From assembly GCF_900100705.1 (NCBI RefSeq), contig NZ_FNCH01000028.1, positions 1 through 56,732 on the forward strand: a stretch of 56,732 nucleotides of DNA. The letters are read 5' to 3'. The notes below the pieces were generated by a model. That model made no database searches, was not told the origin of the DNA, and saw nothing but the letters and a program-made list of their open reading frames with translations. A program made the position numbers and the translations under genes. Below are positions 7,996 to 17,057 of the stretch, in pieces. Origin of the DNA: Pedobacter terrae (GTDB taxonomy: Bacteria > Bacteroidota > Bacteroidia > Sphingobacteriales > Sphingobacteriaceae). Numbering within the stretch: position 1 is the first letter of the stretch; every line of letters starts with the position of its first letter.

Positions 7996-9972
7996 ATGGA
8001 AGAGAAAAAGGAATTACAAAAGCTGCATGGGATGCTGCAATTTGTAGTATATCTGTTGATTTTCTTTGAGATCGTAATATTTGTCTATGCAGAACGAGTA
8101 TTTATTTCAGGAAAGTTCGGCAATGGCTTTGCCCATATTTTCGAAAAGCTGTCACACATGGCGATCTATAAAAATATCTTTTATAGTAAGTTCACAACCT
8201 TAGTAATTATCTGCTTAGTTTCTATCGGCACATTAAGTAAAAAGAAGCTTGAATTAGACCCGAAGAAACACATTGTCTACCCTTTGGTGGTCGGCCTTCT
8301 ACTTTTCTTTGGCAGTATATGGTTTTTGAATCAACACGGAAAAGATGCCTTCCCTTATACCTCATGGTACAATATCGGATTTATCGTTACTTCATTGGTT
8401 GGGGCGGTTCTCATACATACCTCAATGGATAACATTTCAAAAATCATACATAGTGGATTTGGTAAAGATGAATGGAACATTGAGGGTGAAAGCTTCATGC
8501 AGTCAGTTAAAGAGGACGTTACCCCCTATTCAGTTAATATACCGATGCAATTCTATCATAAAAAGAAGGTGCATAATGGCTTTATAAATGTAGTAAATCC
8601 GTTTCGGGGAACTATTCTGATAGGTACACCTGGTTCCGGTAAGTCCTTTGGGGTTGTAAACCCATTTATCCGGCAGATGATAGCCAAGGGCTATACAATG
8701 TGCCTGTATGACTTTAAATTTCCCGACCTGGGCCAAATCGCTTACTATCATTACCTTTTAGCCAAGCAGAACAACAAAATTAAGGATTACCAATTTAACG
8801 TTATTAATTTAGATAAGGTTGAAAAGAGCCGGAGAATAAATCCACTACGGGCAGATTATATAGAAACCCTCGCTGATGCATCTGAAACCGCAGAGGCCAT
8901 CGTAGAAAGCCTACAAAAAAGCGATAGTAGCGGAGGTAGCGAAAAGTTCTTTACCCAGTCCGCAGTAAACTTTTTAGCATCGTGTATTTATTTTGTTTCC
9001 CGGCACGACAATGGTAAGTATTCGACTTTTGCCCATCTCTTGGCATTCTTGAACAGGACTTATGAAGAAATCTTTACCTGTCTGAACACTTATCCTGTAC
9101 TTGAAAGTTTGCTCTCTCCTTTCGCATCGGCTTTACAAAAAAAGGCATATGATCAATTGGAAGGGCAGATAGGAACTTTAAAGATTTTTATTTCAAGGTT
9201 GAATACCGAAGAAACCGCCTGGGTATTTTCAGCAGATGATTTTAATTTAAAGATCAGCGACCCCAAGCACCCATCCATATTGATTTTAGCAAATAGCCCT
9301 GCAACGCAAAACATCAATTCTACCTGCTATTCTGTAGTAGTCAACCGCCTTACAAGGCTTATCAATACCAAGGGTAATTTGCCAACGGCTATTATAGCGG
9401 ATGAAGCACCCACCCTATTTATTCATAAAATCGAAAACCTAATATCAACGGCAAGAAGTAATAAAGTAGCCGTTTTATTGGGCTTGCAGGAGTTGCCTCA
9501 ATTGAAGCAGCTACAGGGCAAAGATACAGCAACAACAATCACCGCAGTAATTGGAAATGTAATTTCGGGTTCAGTCAGGAATAAAGAAACATTAGATTGG
9601 TTAGAGCGCCTTTTTGGTAAGAAAAAGCAAATTGGTGAAGGCTTAAGCATTGACCGCTCGAAAACGTCGGTATCCTTAAATGAAAAGTACGACCCTCTTA
9701 TACCCGCCGGAAAGATAGCCCAGTTAGGTACAGGTGAATTGGTGGGTTTGATTGCAACCGATGTAAACAACGATTATACGGGAAAGTACACTACATCGAA
9801 CGTTCATTGTAAAGTGAACCTTAATTTGGCCGATATACAAAGGGAGGAAAAGGGTTATCGTGAGTTGCCCAACTTCTATGACTTTAAAGGCAACAAAGCA
9901 AAAATCTTAAACAGCAACTTCTTGAAAATCCGTAAGGATGTAGATGGCATCATTCAATATTATTCTAATTAA
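7996..9972 (+). CDS. VirD4-type conjugative coupling protein (TraG/MobC family ATPase)
   Basis: A 658-residue protein with about four membrane helices in the first 145 residues, then a cytoplasmic P-loop ATPase. Walker A is GTPGSGKS near residue 210 and a Walker B-like TAIIADEAP lies near 463. The segment VNPFRGTILIGTPGSGKSF is typical of Bacteroidota coupling proteins (called MobC in CTnDOT). It links the relaxosome to the type IV channel and drives DNA export. Its stop codon directly abuts repeat element A. Confidence 0.9.
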   Translation: MEEKKELQKLHGMLQFVVYLLIFFEIVIFVYAERVFISGKFGNGFAHIFEKLSHMAIYKNIFYSKFTTLVIICLVSIGTLSKKKLELDPKKHIVYPLVVGLLLFFGSIWFLNQHGKDAFPYTSWYNIGFIVTSLVGAVLIHTSMDNISKIIHSGFGKDEWNIEGESFMQSVKEDVTPYSVNIPMQFYHKKKVHNGFINVVNPFRGTILIGTPGSGKSFGVVNPFIRQMIAKGYTMCLYDFKFPDLGQIAYYHYLLAKQNNKIKDYQFNVINLDKVEKSRRINPLRADYIETLADASETAEAIVESLQKSDSSGGSEKFFTQSAVNFLASCIYFVSRHDNGKYSTFAHLLAFLNRTYEEIFTCLNTYPVLESLLSPFASALQKKAYDQLEGQIGTLKIFISRLNTEETAWVFSADDFNLKISDPKHPSILILANSPATQNINSTCYSVVVNRLTRLINTKGNLPTAIIADEAPTLFIHKIENLISTARSNKVAVLLGLQELPQLKQLQGKDTATTITAVIGNVISGSVRNKETLDWLERLFGKKKQIGEGLSIDRSKTSVSLNEKYDPLIPAGKIAQLGTGELVGLIATDVNNDYTGKYTTSNVHCKVNLNLADIQREEKGYRELPNFYDFKGNKAKILNSNFLKIRKDVDGIIQYYSN

Positions 9973-10211
9973 TGCTATCATATCTAAGCCGGAGCATCCG
10001 CAGATCAGGGCAGCGCCACCAGTTAAATGATAGCAAATAATTCTGCCGGCACGATGATTTTCATCTGCTTTTGATAGCAATTCTTATACCTGGAGATCTT
10101 CCGGAAGAAAGTTAATGATAGCAGTTTTGTTCTCTGCAGAGAACCAGGTACATCAAATTTGATAGTATAATTCATTGGCCGCCCGGTTGATCATTCACCC
10201 TTTTGATAGTA
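9973..10211 (+). repeat. 44-bp-periodic TGATAGYA element A (leader plus five boxes)
   Basis: An inverted box TGCTATCA (9973) starts right after the coupling-protein stop. Direct boxes lie at 10028, 10072, 10116, 10160 and 10204: 55 bp from the inverted box, then exactly 44 bp each. The leader holds the core GAGCATCCGCAGATCAGG. Each 36-bp spacer has an AT-rich edge and a GC-rich, partly palindromic middle (GCCGGC, CCTGGAGATCTTCCGG, TTCTCTGCAGAGAA, GGCCGCCCGG). The last box ends 6 bp before the next start codon. This is the longest member of the family. Confidence 0.9.
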
Positions 10212-10217
10212 AAGCGT

Positions 10218-10874
10218 ATGAAACACTTTCAATTTTCCTTTATCGTATTTTTTCTTTTTGCCGTAAATGGCTATGCCCAAGAGTTTAACTCAATTGTAAG
10301 CGTAGAGGAAGTTAACACCATAGCTGTTAAAATGAAAAGCATTGTCAAGGATACGGTTGTCAAACTTAAAATTATCAAAGACACCGTTTATACCTCGAAT
10401 TATTTACCCGAGTGTGAACCCCTCGAATTGTCCTCTTTGCCTTTGGCAAATATAAAACTCACTTCGGGATTTGGGTACCGTATTCATCCAATACTGGGGA
10501 ACCTTAAATTTCATAACGGAATCGACCTGTCCGCACGTGAGGCTAATATCTATTCTGTACTTCATGGTACTGTTGTAGTATCGAGCTATGATAATATCAT
10601 TGGCAACTACGTTGTCGTAAATCATGGGTTTTATGAGACTACATACGGCCACTTAGCGGTGCGATTTGTAAAAGCAGGGGATTTAGTAAAGGCCGGAACT
10701 GTAATAGGCCGTAGCGGAAGAACAGGCCGTGTTACTGGTGAGCATTTACATTTCATAGTAAAGTACAATGGCCAAAGCATCAACCCCCTTCCCTTCCTAA
10801 AGGAAATCTTAAGCGTTAACCGCAAAGAGCAACTAACCGAATTTTTAACTAAAACAAGTGATTATGTCAATTAA
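10218..10874 (+). CDS. M23-family peptidoglycan endopeptidase
   Basis: A 218-residue protein with a signal peptide ending GYAQ and a LytM/M23 domain from about residue 75. The zinc-binding motifs are FHNGIDLS (HxxxD) and GEHLHF (HxH). It probably cuts cell-wall cross-links so the mating channel can pass, the role VirB1 plays elsewhere, and it sits beside the transfer genes. I chose ATG 10218 because the signal peptide starts there. An in-frame TTG at 10203 would read through the last box of repeat element A. Confidence 0.87.
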   Translation: MKHFQFSFIVFFLFAVNGYAQEFNSIVSVEEVNTIAVKMKSIVKDTVVKLKIIKDTVYTSNYLPECEPLELSSLPLANIKLTSGFGYRIHPILGNLKFHNGIDLSAREANIYSVLHGTVVVSSYDNIIGNYVVVNHGFYETTYGHLAVRFVKAGDLVKAGTVIGRSGRTGRVTGEHLHFIVKYNGQSINPLPFLKEILSVNRKEQLTEFLTKTSDYVN

Positions 10875-11040
10875 GACCAAAACAGAAATTTCACTGCAAA
10901 ACAAATTACAGCTTGTGGCCGAAGGTGAAAGTGTAGAGCTTAATAAAGCCGAAGCTGAATTGTACGGAGTAGATGTTGCAGATGTGCTACCTGATGAAGA
11001 TTTGGAAGATGAAGGAAGGGAGGCGAACAATGGCAACTGA
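10864..11040 (+). CDS. Small acidic protein, unknown function
   Basis: A 58-residue protein starting at ATG 10864 (a GTG at 10858 is the alternative). It has a Lys-rich beginning and a very acidic second half (VDVADVLPDEDLEDEGREA). It overlaps the end of the M23 gene by 11 bp and the start of the ArdC-like gene by 11 bp, so all three are translationally linked. Small acidic partners of this kind can mimic DNA or bind the neighbouring protein, but nothing here proves it. Confidence 0.6.
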   Translation: MSIKTKTEISLQNKLQLVAEGESVELNKAEAELYGVDVADVLPDEDLEDEGREANNGN

Positions 11041-12265
11041 AACAAAAAAAATGTATGAATTAGTTGCTGAAAAAATCATTGAGCAGCTAAAGCAGGGTAT
11101 TGCACCTTGGCAAAAACCCTGGAATAGCGCAGGAACTGATTATAGTATGCCTTTCAACGCTGTTACAGGTAATCCATACAAAGGTTTAAACGCCTTATAT
11201 CTTCATTTATTCAGCCCTTACGAAGACCCACGTTGGGCAACCTTCAAACAAGCTGAAAGCGAAGGTTGGCAAGTACAGAAAGGCGCTAAAGGGTTTATGA
11301 TAAACTTCGTGAAAACCCATGACCTACGAACTAAACTTGACGAGAACAAACGGCCAGTTATCGGGACAGACGGAAAACCCGTTAAGATCAAAGTAGAATT
11401 AAACAGCCCCATTGTTACCAAAGCCTGGGTATTTAATGCAGAGCAAATTAAAGGAATCCCGCCTTTGCCAGTTCGGGAGATAAAAGACAATGAACTATGG
11501 GAAAAAGTAGCCAGGGCAGAAAGTATAGTAAAAGCTTCGGGCGCAAAAATTGAACATGTTGCAGGTGACAGGGCTTTTTATGCGCCCCTTTTTGATAAAA
11601 TCAATATGCCGGAGCGCCCCCAATTTGAAACAGCCGACCGCTACTATTCGACCCTGCTTCACGAGTTAGGCCACTGGACAGGGCATCACTCACGACTTGA
11701 TCGGGAACTGGTTAATAAGTTCGGAACCCCCGACTATGCCCGAGAAGAATTACGTGCTGAAATCGCTTCAATGATTTTGGGTAATGAACTTAAGATAGGC
11801 CACGACCCGAAGCAGCATATCGCCTACGTGGATAGTTGGATAAAAGTCCTAACCGATACCCCTTATGAAATCCATGCAGCAGCAGCAGACGCACAGCGCA
11901 TTTTCGATTATGTAATGGCCTTTGAAAAGAAGATCGAACAAAAGCAGGAGGCTACCAAAGTGCCGGAGTTTAACCCAAACACGTTGCAAACAGGTGATAT
12001 CATCAAATATAATGGCACTAAATACGAAGTGTTGGAAGCTGATAAAAAGAACTTCTTAATACAAGATTTATCCAATAAACACAAGGTGCAGCTTACCGTC
12101 AACGATGGTCTTTTTAGTTCCCTGATTGAGGCTAAAAGAGCCAACAGAAATACCATTTCAATATTGGATAAGGCAGAAAGCAAGTCAATGGAGCCTGATT
12201 ATAGTATTTCGACCGCAAAGGAAATGGTTGCCCAGGAAGAAAGCAGTTTCAAAAGAAAATTCTAA
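11030..12265 (+). CDS. ArdC-like antirestriction protein (N-terminal ssDNA-binding domain plus zincin metallopeptidase)
   Basis: A 411-residue protein. Residues 1-125 resemble the ArdC N-terminal domain (YELVAEKIIEQLKQGIAPWQKPW). A zincin-like peptidase domain follows with HELGH near residue 210 and a downstream glutamate in REELRAEIAS. The last 100 residues are an extra beta-rich region beginning LQTGDIIKYNG. ArdC proteins protect incoming plasmid DNA from restriction. Start ATG 11030 has a good ribosome binding site, GGAAGGGAGG. A perfect Rep iteron lies inside the coding sequence at 12199. Confidence 0.85.
   Translation: MATETKKMYELVAEKIIEQLKQGIAPWQKPWNSAGTDYSMPFNAVTGNPYKGLNALYLHLFSPYEDPRWATFKQAESEGWQVQKGAKGFMINFVKTHDLRTKLDENKRPVIGTDGKPVKIKVELNSPIVTKAWVFNAEQIKGIPPLPVREIKDNELWEKVARAESIVKASGAKIEHVAGDRAFYAPLFDKINMPERPQFETADRYYSTLLHELGHWTGHHSRLDRELVNKFGTPDYAREELRAEIASMILGNELKIGHDPKQHIAYVDSWIKVLTDTPYEIHAAAADAQRIFDYVMAFEKKIEQKQEATKVPEFNPNTLQTGDIIKYNGTKYEVLEADKKNFLIQDLSNKHKVQLTVNDGLFSSLIEAKRANRNTISILDKAESKSMEPDYSISTAKEMVAQEESSFKRKF
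12199..12215 (+). repeat. Rep iteron copy inside the ArdC-like gene
   Basis: TTATAGTATTTCGACC is identical to the iteron core of the replication origin. With flanks it shares 19 bases with the copy inside the relaxase gene at 49771. In both genes it is read in the same frame as DYSIST. Confidence 0.8.
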
Positions 12266-12283
12266 TCAATTAATCATAGTAAC

Positions 12284-13228
12284 ATGAACGAACAATTAAA
12301 TAACCAGTTGCCTTTAAAAGACCTCGAAAGTGTAGGTCTGTACAAAGAAGGCGCAATCACAATGGACAGGGAAAACATTAACGCCTTAAAGCGTGGAAAC
12401 ATGACCGACCTTGTAGAGCTTAAAAATGTAAAGGGTAATGATGGTTTCGAAATTGAAGCTTTGGAAGCCCGTTTATCGGTAGTAGACGAAAACGGGGAGA
12501 ATAAGCTAAGGATAGACCCAGTTTATAAGGACGTACAAAAGCACCCTCTCTTATCAGATAAGGAGCATGAGCAGCTTGTAAGCGGTGAGGTTGCCAATAT
12601 CAAAAAAGAGGTGGTTGATAAAGACGGCAATGCAGCTTCCGAAATCATCGAGTTTGATAATCTAACCAACCAGTTCTTAAGTTATGACCCAAGGAAGTTA
12701 AAAATCCCCGTTGCCATAAATGACGAGAACCTTTCACCTGAAAAGAAAAGAAAACTTCGGGAAGGCGAGGTGATTACCCTTTCTGATGGCACGGAGGTTC
12801 AGTATAGAACGGCTGATAAAAACGGTCTACGTTCAAATCGAAACGCCCTGGTGTTATCACTTCTGTTGGACGGTGGCTTAAGCTACCTATTAGTTACAGG
12901 TATAAGCCGTTTGATGGGCAAGCAGTCAGCCGAAGAACAATCCTACTCCAAAGGATACCTAACTGCCTTAAAGGAGGTCGAAAAACAGTTAGAGCGCAAG
13001 CAGCAAAAGTTTCCTAATGATAAGTCCATTGCCAATGAACTCAATGTGGTCAAGCATGAATTTAGCAACGCTTCGGCTATGTCACCTGCTCAATTAGACA
13101 CACTAAGTTTCAAAGACGCAGACGATGTAAAGAACGAGAAAAATGTTAACGACCCCGATCATGGAAGAAATAACCCAGTAGGAGAAGATGAACACGATAT
13201 CGAAAATTCAAGAGGCCGAGGCAGATAA
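12284..13228 (+). CDS. DUF3945-type mobile-element protein
   Basis: A 314-residue protein. The N-terminus resembles DUF4099 (LPLKDLESVGLYKEG). The middle is DUF3945-like (LRIDPVYKDVQKHPLLSDKEHEQLVSGEVANI, then FDNLTNQFLSYDPRKLKIP). A short hydrophobic stretch lies near residues 189-206. Such proteins are common on Bacteroidota conjugative elements and have no established function. It is 18 bp after the ArdC-like gene. The next frame begins inside its end. Confidence 0.7.
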   Translation: MNEQLNNQLPLKDLESVGLYKEGAITMDRENINALKRGNMTDLVELKNVKGNDGFEIEALEARLSVVDENGENKLRIDPVYKDVQKHPLLSDKEHEQLVSGEVANIKKEVVDKDGNAASEIIEFDNLTNQFLSYDPRKLKIPVAINDENLSPEKKRKLREGEVITLSDGTEVQYRTADKNGLRSNRNALVLSLLLDGGLSYLLVTGISRLMGKQSAEEQSYSKGYLTALKEVEKQLERKQQKFPNDKSIANELNVVKHEFSNASAMSPAQLDTLSFKDADDVKNEKNVNDPDHGRNNPVGEDEHDIENSRGRGR

Positions 13229-13886
13229 TACCTTTATTCCCTTACTTTCAGTTTTAGGCGTTGGACTTGCGGTCCAGCGCCTTTTTTTTAACTCACTGCA
13301 TTTTGACCATGCCGGAAGGTTGGTTTTTAACTACTATGCTAACAACGACTTAAAAGAAACCGAGCTGTTCGGTTTTAAGACCGTAAAACATGCCTGTACC
13401 AATGGGCTATGGTTGGCCGGAGATCAGCATAAACCTACAAACGTTTTTCTCTTTTTTTCAGCAATGGAGGCTATCGCTTTTGCCCATCTTAATAATTCTA
13501 AGTTTAACGGTTTTGGCCGTTGCCTGTTCGTCGCTTTAGGCGTTCGCCCCTCAAAACAGCAAATTGACCTGCTTCGGAAGCAGTATAAGGATTGCAAATT
13601 TCATGCGGTGTTTACCAATGACATAATCGGTAAAGTTTGTGACTGCAAAGCTTCGCTTTGGCTAACAAATAAAGACTGCTCATTTGCGCTTGCAGATGAT
13701 ATTGTAACTATTACTGCCGTAACAGACAAAGAATTTCCAAAAAAAATAAGCATTGGCCGGAGCCAATTTTCTTATTTCTCTTTTCATCGGCAGTTTGGAA
13801 AGAGAAGCAATATAAAAACTCATAAGCCGAACGGCAAAAACCACTTGTCGTTTTTGGGCTACTTAGCCCATAAGAACGGCTTTTAA
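13188..13886 (+). CDS. Unknown protein, possible degenerate Toprim-like fold
   Basis: Up to 232 residues from ATG 13188, which has AGGAG close upstream and overlaps the previous gene. The middle (NVFLFFSAMEAIAFAHLN... GRCLFVALGVRPSKQQIDLLRKQY) is reminiscent of Toprim_2-type proteins of mobile elements, but I do not see a clear DxD pair. A very good terminator hairpin lies inside the frame at 13257-13289, so either the gene is attenuated or the true start is downstream at a non-ATG codon. It contributes eight Cys or more, scattered. Function unknown. Confidence 0.55.
   Translation: MNTISKIQEAEADNTFIPLLSVLGVGLAVQRLFFNSLHFDHAGRLVFNYYANNDLKETELFGFKTVKHACTNGLWLAGDQHKPTNVFLFFSAMEAIAFAHLNNSKFNGFGRCLFVALGVRPSKQQIDLLRKQYKDCKFHAVFTNDIIGKVCDCKASLWLTNKDCSFALADDIVTITAVTDKEFPKKISIGRSQFSYFSFHRQFGKRSNIKTHKPNGKNHLSFLGYLAHKNGF
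13257..13289 (+). terminator. Intrinsic terminator inside an open frame
   Basis: GGCGTTGGAC, 5-base loop, GTCCAGCGCC, then eight T: a 10-bp stem with one G-T pair. It follows the DUF3945 gene by 28 bp and lies within the first 35 codons of the frame starting at 13188. Confidence 0.85.
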
Positions 13887-13934
13887 ACAGACATTTCTTT
13901 GTATCAATATATCAATATATAAATATCTCATTTT

Positions 13935-14750
13935 ATGGAAAAAGTCGCTAAATGCCCCGTTTGCAATCAAGGAAACTTGGTAGAGGGCGCTAAAGGTTAT
14001 ATGTGCAACCATTTTAAAAGCATGGATGATAAGTGCAGCTTCACAATTTTCAAGACCTATTTTGGTAAGGAAATGACAAAAGATATCGTCAAGCAGCTTG
14101 CCGATCATAAGGAAACAGAATTTTTCGATGACTTGGTTAATAAAGATAATAAGCTGTTTTCCGCAAAGTTGGCGATTGAAGATGGTGTGATTAAGCCGCA
14201 TTTTCAGCATAATTCGTTGGATACGTCCTGCCCTAAGTGTGGTAAGGAGGTTAAAATTTCTACTAAGGCGTTTATTTGCGAAGGCTTTTTTAACGACAAA
14301 GATTGCGATTTGTACATCAACAGGAATGTTGCAGGTGTTTATTTGTCAGAAAATGATGCCGAGGTTCTTTTGAATGGAAGTTCAACAGATTATAGGACGG
14401 ATTTTTTAAGTAATAGCCAAAGAATGTTTGGAGCAAAGCTTATTCTTGACGATAGTTTTCAGGTAAAGTTTGATTTTGAGATTGTTAAGTGCCCGAAATG
14501 TAAGACGGGCAGTGTTTCCGCTAATCACTGGGCGTATGGTTGCTCGAATTATAGGAATGAAGAAATTAAGTGCGAGTTTACCGTTTGGAGAGAGATTTCA
14601 GGCAAGAAAATTACGCTTAAAGATTTGATGGATTTGTGCCATAAAGGTAGTTCGGATAAGACGAAGTTTAAACCAAAGAATGGTGACGAGTATACCGGGT
14701 TCTATAAATTAGATAAGGACTATAAGCTTGAAATAGTTAAAGTTTCCTGA
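13935..14750 (+). CDS. Protein with three topoisomerase-type zinc-ribbon repeats
   Basis: A 271-residue protein made of three similar blocks. Each starts with a CPxC knuckle (CPVC near residue 8, CPKC near 99, CPKC near 183) and has a second Cys pair: C/N-H with DDKCSF, CEGFFNDKDC, and CSNYRNEEIKC. Each then has a conserved FxxxxxGKxxT-like segment. Such repeats usually form the C-terminus of topoisomerase IA, here without the enzyme. It probably binds single-stranded DNA or RNA. Upstream is a run of ATATC motifs (13905-13927) that may be its promoter or operator. Confidence 0.7.
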   Translation: MEKVAKCPVCNQGNLVEGAKGYMCNHFKSMDDKCSFTIFKTYFGKEMTKDIVKQLADHKETEFFDDLVNKDNKLFSAKLAIEDGVIKPHFQHNSLDTSCPKCGKEVKISTKAFICEGFFNDKDCDLYINRNVAGVYLSENDAEVLLNGSSTDYRTDFLSNSQRMFGAKLILDDSFQVKFDFEIVKCPKCKTGSVSANHWAYGCSNYRNEEIKCEFTVWREISGKKITLKDLMDLCHKGSSDKTKFKPKNGDEYTGFYKLDKDYKLEIVKVS

Positions 14751-14756
14751 AAAACT

Positions 14757-14908
14757 AATTTGGGCATCCCCTACGGTCGGGCTATCCGTTCATATCTTTT
14801 TGCCCCCCACTCATTCCCTTTCATTGCAAAAAGGATAACCACTACTATCCCTGATGCTCATTTAAACGAGTACTCATTTAAGATCATTAACCATAAAATC
14901 TATGTAAC
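14757..14908 (+). promoter_or_regulatory. GC-rich leader before the DUF3945-like gene
   Basis: A 150-bp gap whose start (GGGCATCCCCTACGGTCGGGC) can fold into a hairpin. It resembles the GGGTATCCC leaders at 18298 and 19909, and the CCCTTCGGTCGG stretch at 22168. It may be a transcript-level control region; the type is unknown. Confidence 0.4.
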
Positions 14909-16027
14909 ATGGAAATTAAGCCAAACCCCGTTCAGGTCATTCCACCGAGTGCCGAACAGAAAGAGCTTTACGAAGCCCCCTTTCAACAAAAGGCAGATGT
15001 AGCAATCGCCATTGAAAAACCAAAGCTTACGCCCGAGCAGTTAACTTCAATTCCTGATGTGATCGACGGTCACCAGTTATCACCAAAAGACAAGTACGAC
15101 CTTCTTTTAGATGCCCTGGTTGTAGACCAGAAGGATGTATACTACTTTGTCGATGATAAAGGGTATATTATGAGACATTTTACCGAAGAACCGACAGATA
15201 AGGAAAAGAGATTTGTTAATTTTGAGGATGTAACTTTTGATATGAAGAAAACTCAACTTAACGAACAGAATTTTGAATACCTTAAAAAAAGCCTTAAGTA
15301 TTTGGGGTTTGGGGAAAATCTTAATTCTGCATTAGAAGTTCGGCTAAAAGAGGGTTCGGATAAATTTACCTTGGGCGCTTCGGCTGCATTTAGTACGCCG
15401 AATGCTAAGGATATGGTAAATTATGAATTGCGGTTTAGTAAAAGCAAAACAACCGACAACTATTTTTTAAACGACTATCAGGCAACCCTTGAAAAGGGTA
15501 ATGCCAACGGCACGGTACAAGAGCCAGTAAGCCGTGTGTTCACTTTAAATAAGGGGAACGACATAACAGCCAAAGAAGCGTATAATCTTCTTTCAGGCCG
15601 TTCAATTCAAAAAAACGCAGAGATAACGGACAAGCAAAACTTGACCGAATCGGGCGAGCCAACTAAGCGTAAGGAAGAAGTTTGGATGAAGCTTGATTTT
15701 GATAAAAAGAACGAGCAAGGTCAGTTTTCCTTTAAAACCTTTTATAAAAATTATGGATTTGATTTGGACAAAGCGGTTACCGACCATCCGATAAAAGAAC
15801 TAAACGACCCCGACCATCGTGAACGGTTAATGTCCTCTTTAAAGCGTGGCAACCTTCAATCCGTTACCCTTGAGAAAAACGGAACAGAAGAAAAAGCTTT
15901 TGTAGCTGCAAGTCCACAGTTCAAAAATCTTAGCCTGTACGACAAAGACCTCAAACTTGTGTACCAAAAGCCGCAGGAAGCAAAGGTTCAGAATCAGGAA
16001 GATACAGGCTACCAACGAAGCCGATAA
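14909..16027 (+). CDS. Mobile-element protein of DUF3945/DUF4099 neighbourhood type
   Basis: A 372-residue, strongly charged soluble protein. Repeated short blocks (FVNFEDVTFDMKKTQLNEQNFEYLKKSLKYLGFGE, then FTLNKGNDITAKEAYNLLSGRSIQK) are familiar from Bacteroidota conjugative elements, where they bind to or act with DNA-processing genes. No catalytic residues are evident. The late segment DPDHRERLMSSLKRGNLQSVTLEKNG resembles the DUF4099 signature. It ends 1 bp before the next start. Role unknown. Confidence 0.65.
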   Translation: MEIKPNPVQVIPPSAEQKELYEAPFQQKADVAIAIEKPKLTPEQLTSIPDVIDGHQLSPKDKYDLLLDALVVDQKDVYYFVDDKGYIMRHFTEEPTDKEKRFVNFEDVTFDMKKTQLNEQNFEYLKKSLKYLGFGENLNSALEVRLKEGSDKFTLGASAAFSTPNAKDMVNYELRFSKSKTTDNYFLNDYQATLEKGNANGTVQEPVSRVFTLNKGNDITAKEAYNLLSGRSIQKNAEITDKQNLTESGEPTKRKEEVWMKLDFDKKNEQGQFSFKTFYKNYGFDLDKAVTDHPIKELNDPDHRERLMSSLKRGNLQSVTLEKNGTEEKAFVAASPQFKNLSLYDKDLKLVYQKPQEAKVQNQEDTGYQRSR

Positions 16028-16028
16028 T

Positions 16029-16502
16029 ATGAACAGTATCGGCATCCCAAATCAGGAACGATACTTACAATTAAGCCCCACCACTTCCTATTGCTTTTTA
16101 TCAGTCTTTGGACTGTTATTTATCGCAATAGGGTTACTGGTCGGGGCTTTTTGGTTAAACATGCTTTGTTTACCTGCTATTGTAGTATTGGCTATGGCTT
16201 TCTATCGGTTCTTTTACATCCGTCTAACGCTTTATATCCTTACCGCAGAAACCTTGAAAATTAGGACTGGGATATTCAGTTACACGCTTGTAACACTTGA
16301 ATTGTACCGGGTGAAGGATTACGTCATTAAGCAAAATCTTATAATGCGGATTTTAAAAATTATGACCCTAACCCTGTTCACCACCGATAAGCAAGACGTT
16401 GTAATTGCCCTAAACGGCATCCCTCAGTCAAACCTGAATGACACGATCAGGGACTTGGTACAACGTGCGAGAGCAAAAAGTAAAATCATCGAAATCAATT
16501 AA
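16029..16502 (+). CDS. PH-domain (YdbS-like) membrane protein
   Basis: A 157-residue protein with two membrane helices (about residues 23-43 and 46-64) and a soluble C-terminal bacterial PH-like domain: YILTAETLKIRTGIFSYTLVTLELYRVKDYVI, then LTLFTTDKQDVVIALNGIPQSN. Proteins of this type are membrane-anchored with unknown partners. Start ATG 16029 is immediately after the stop of the previous gene. A longer frame upstream would overlap that gene and is unlikely. Confidence 0.75.
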   Translation: MNSIGIPNQERYLQLSPTTSYCFLSVFGLLFIAIGLLVGAFWLNMLCLPAIVVLAMAFYRFFYIRLTLYILTAETLKIRTGIFSYTLVTLELYRVKDYVIKQNLIMRILKIMTLTLFTTDKQDVVIALNGIPQSNLNDTIRDLVQRARAKSKIIEIN

Positions 16503-16519
16503 ATTTTAAAGTTACACCT

Positions 16520-17020
16520 ATGAAAAAGTTATTAAGCCTTTGCGTAATAGCATTGATGTTTGTTTCATGCAGTAAAGACAACGACCCTGATGTAAAAACC
16601 AATTCAACCAAGAAAGTAAGGGTTGAAGTAGAGTTTTCCGGCAACTATCAGAATTACCAGTTGCTATTTACCATTAATTCGTTAACCAAGGGAGAAGGTG
16701 CTTTTGTTGAGCCGATAATAAGCACCCCTGCAAATACTCAATGGACACAGATTATAGAGCAGGGAAACGCCTATAATTATGTTGCTGATTTAACTAATAA
16801 TAAGCTTGTTGTAGAAAGCAAGGAAGCGGTCAACAGATTGGGTTTTCTTTTGTCGGCCACACAGACCAAAAACACTGATGACACGACACAAACCCCCATA
16901 TCAGCCGTAATAAAAGTGTATGCGGATAACAAGCTGATCAAAACTTATACTTACAAGGCGTTACCAGTTGGACAGGTAACAGAACCAGTATCAAAGAATT
17001 TAGATATTTCTGCTTATTAA
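16520..17020 (+). CDS. Lipoprotein, unknown function
   Basis: A 166-residue protein with a lipoprotein signal (MKKLLSLCVIALMFVSC, lipobox VSC-S) followed by an acidic stretch SKDNDPD, typical of surface-sorted Bacteroidota lipoproteins. The mature part is beta-rich and predicted immunoglobulin-like. It could be a surface exclusion or adhesion factor of the plasmid. That is inference from location only. Confidence 0.7.
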   Translation: MKKLLSLCVIALMFVSCSKDNDPDVKTNSTKKVRVEVEFSGNYQNYQLLFTINSLTKGEGAFVEPIISTPANTQWTQIIEQGNAYNYVADLTNNKLVVESKEAVNRLGFLLSATQTKNTDDTTQTPISAVIKVYADNKLIKTYTYKALPVGQVTEPVSKNLDISAY

Positions 17021-17057
17021 TCTTTTTCTTTTAGCCGTTCCATTTTAGTTAATCATG

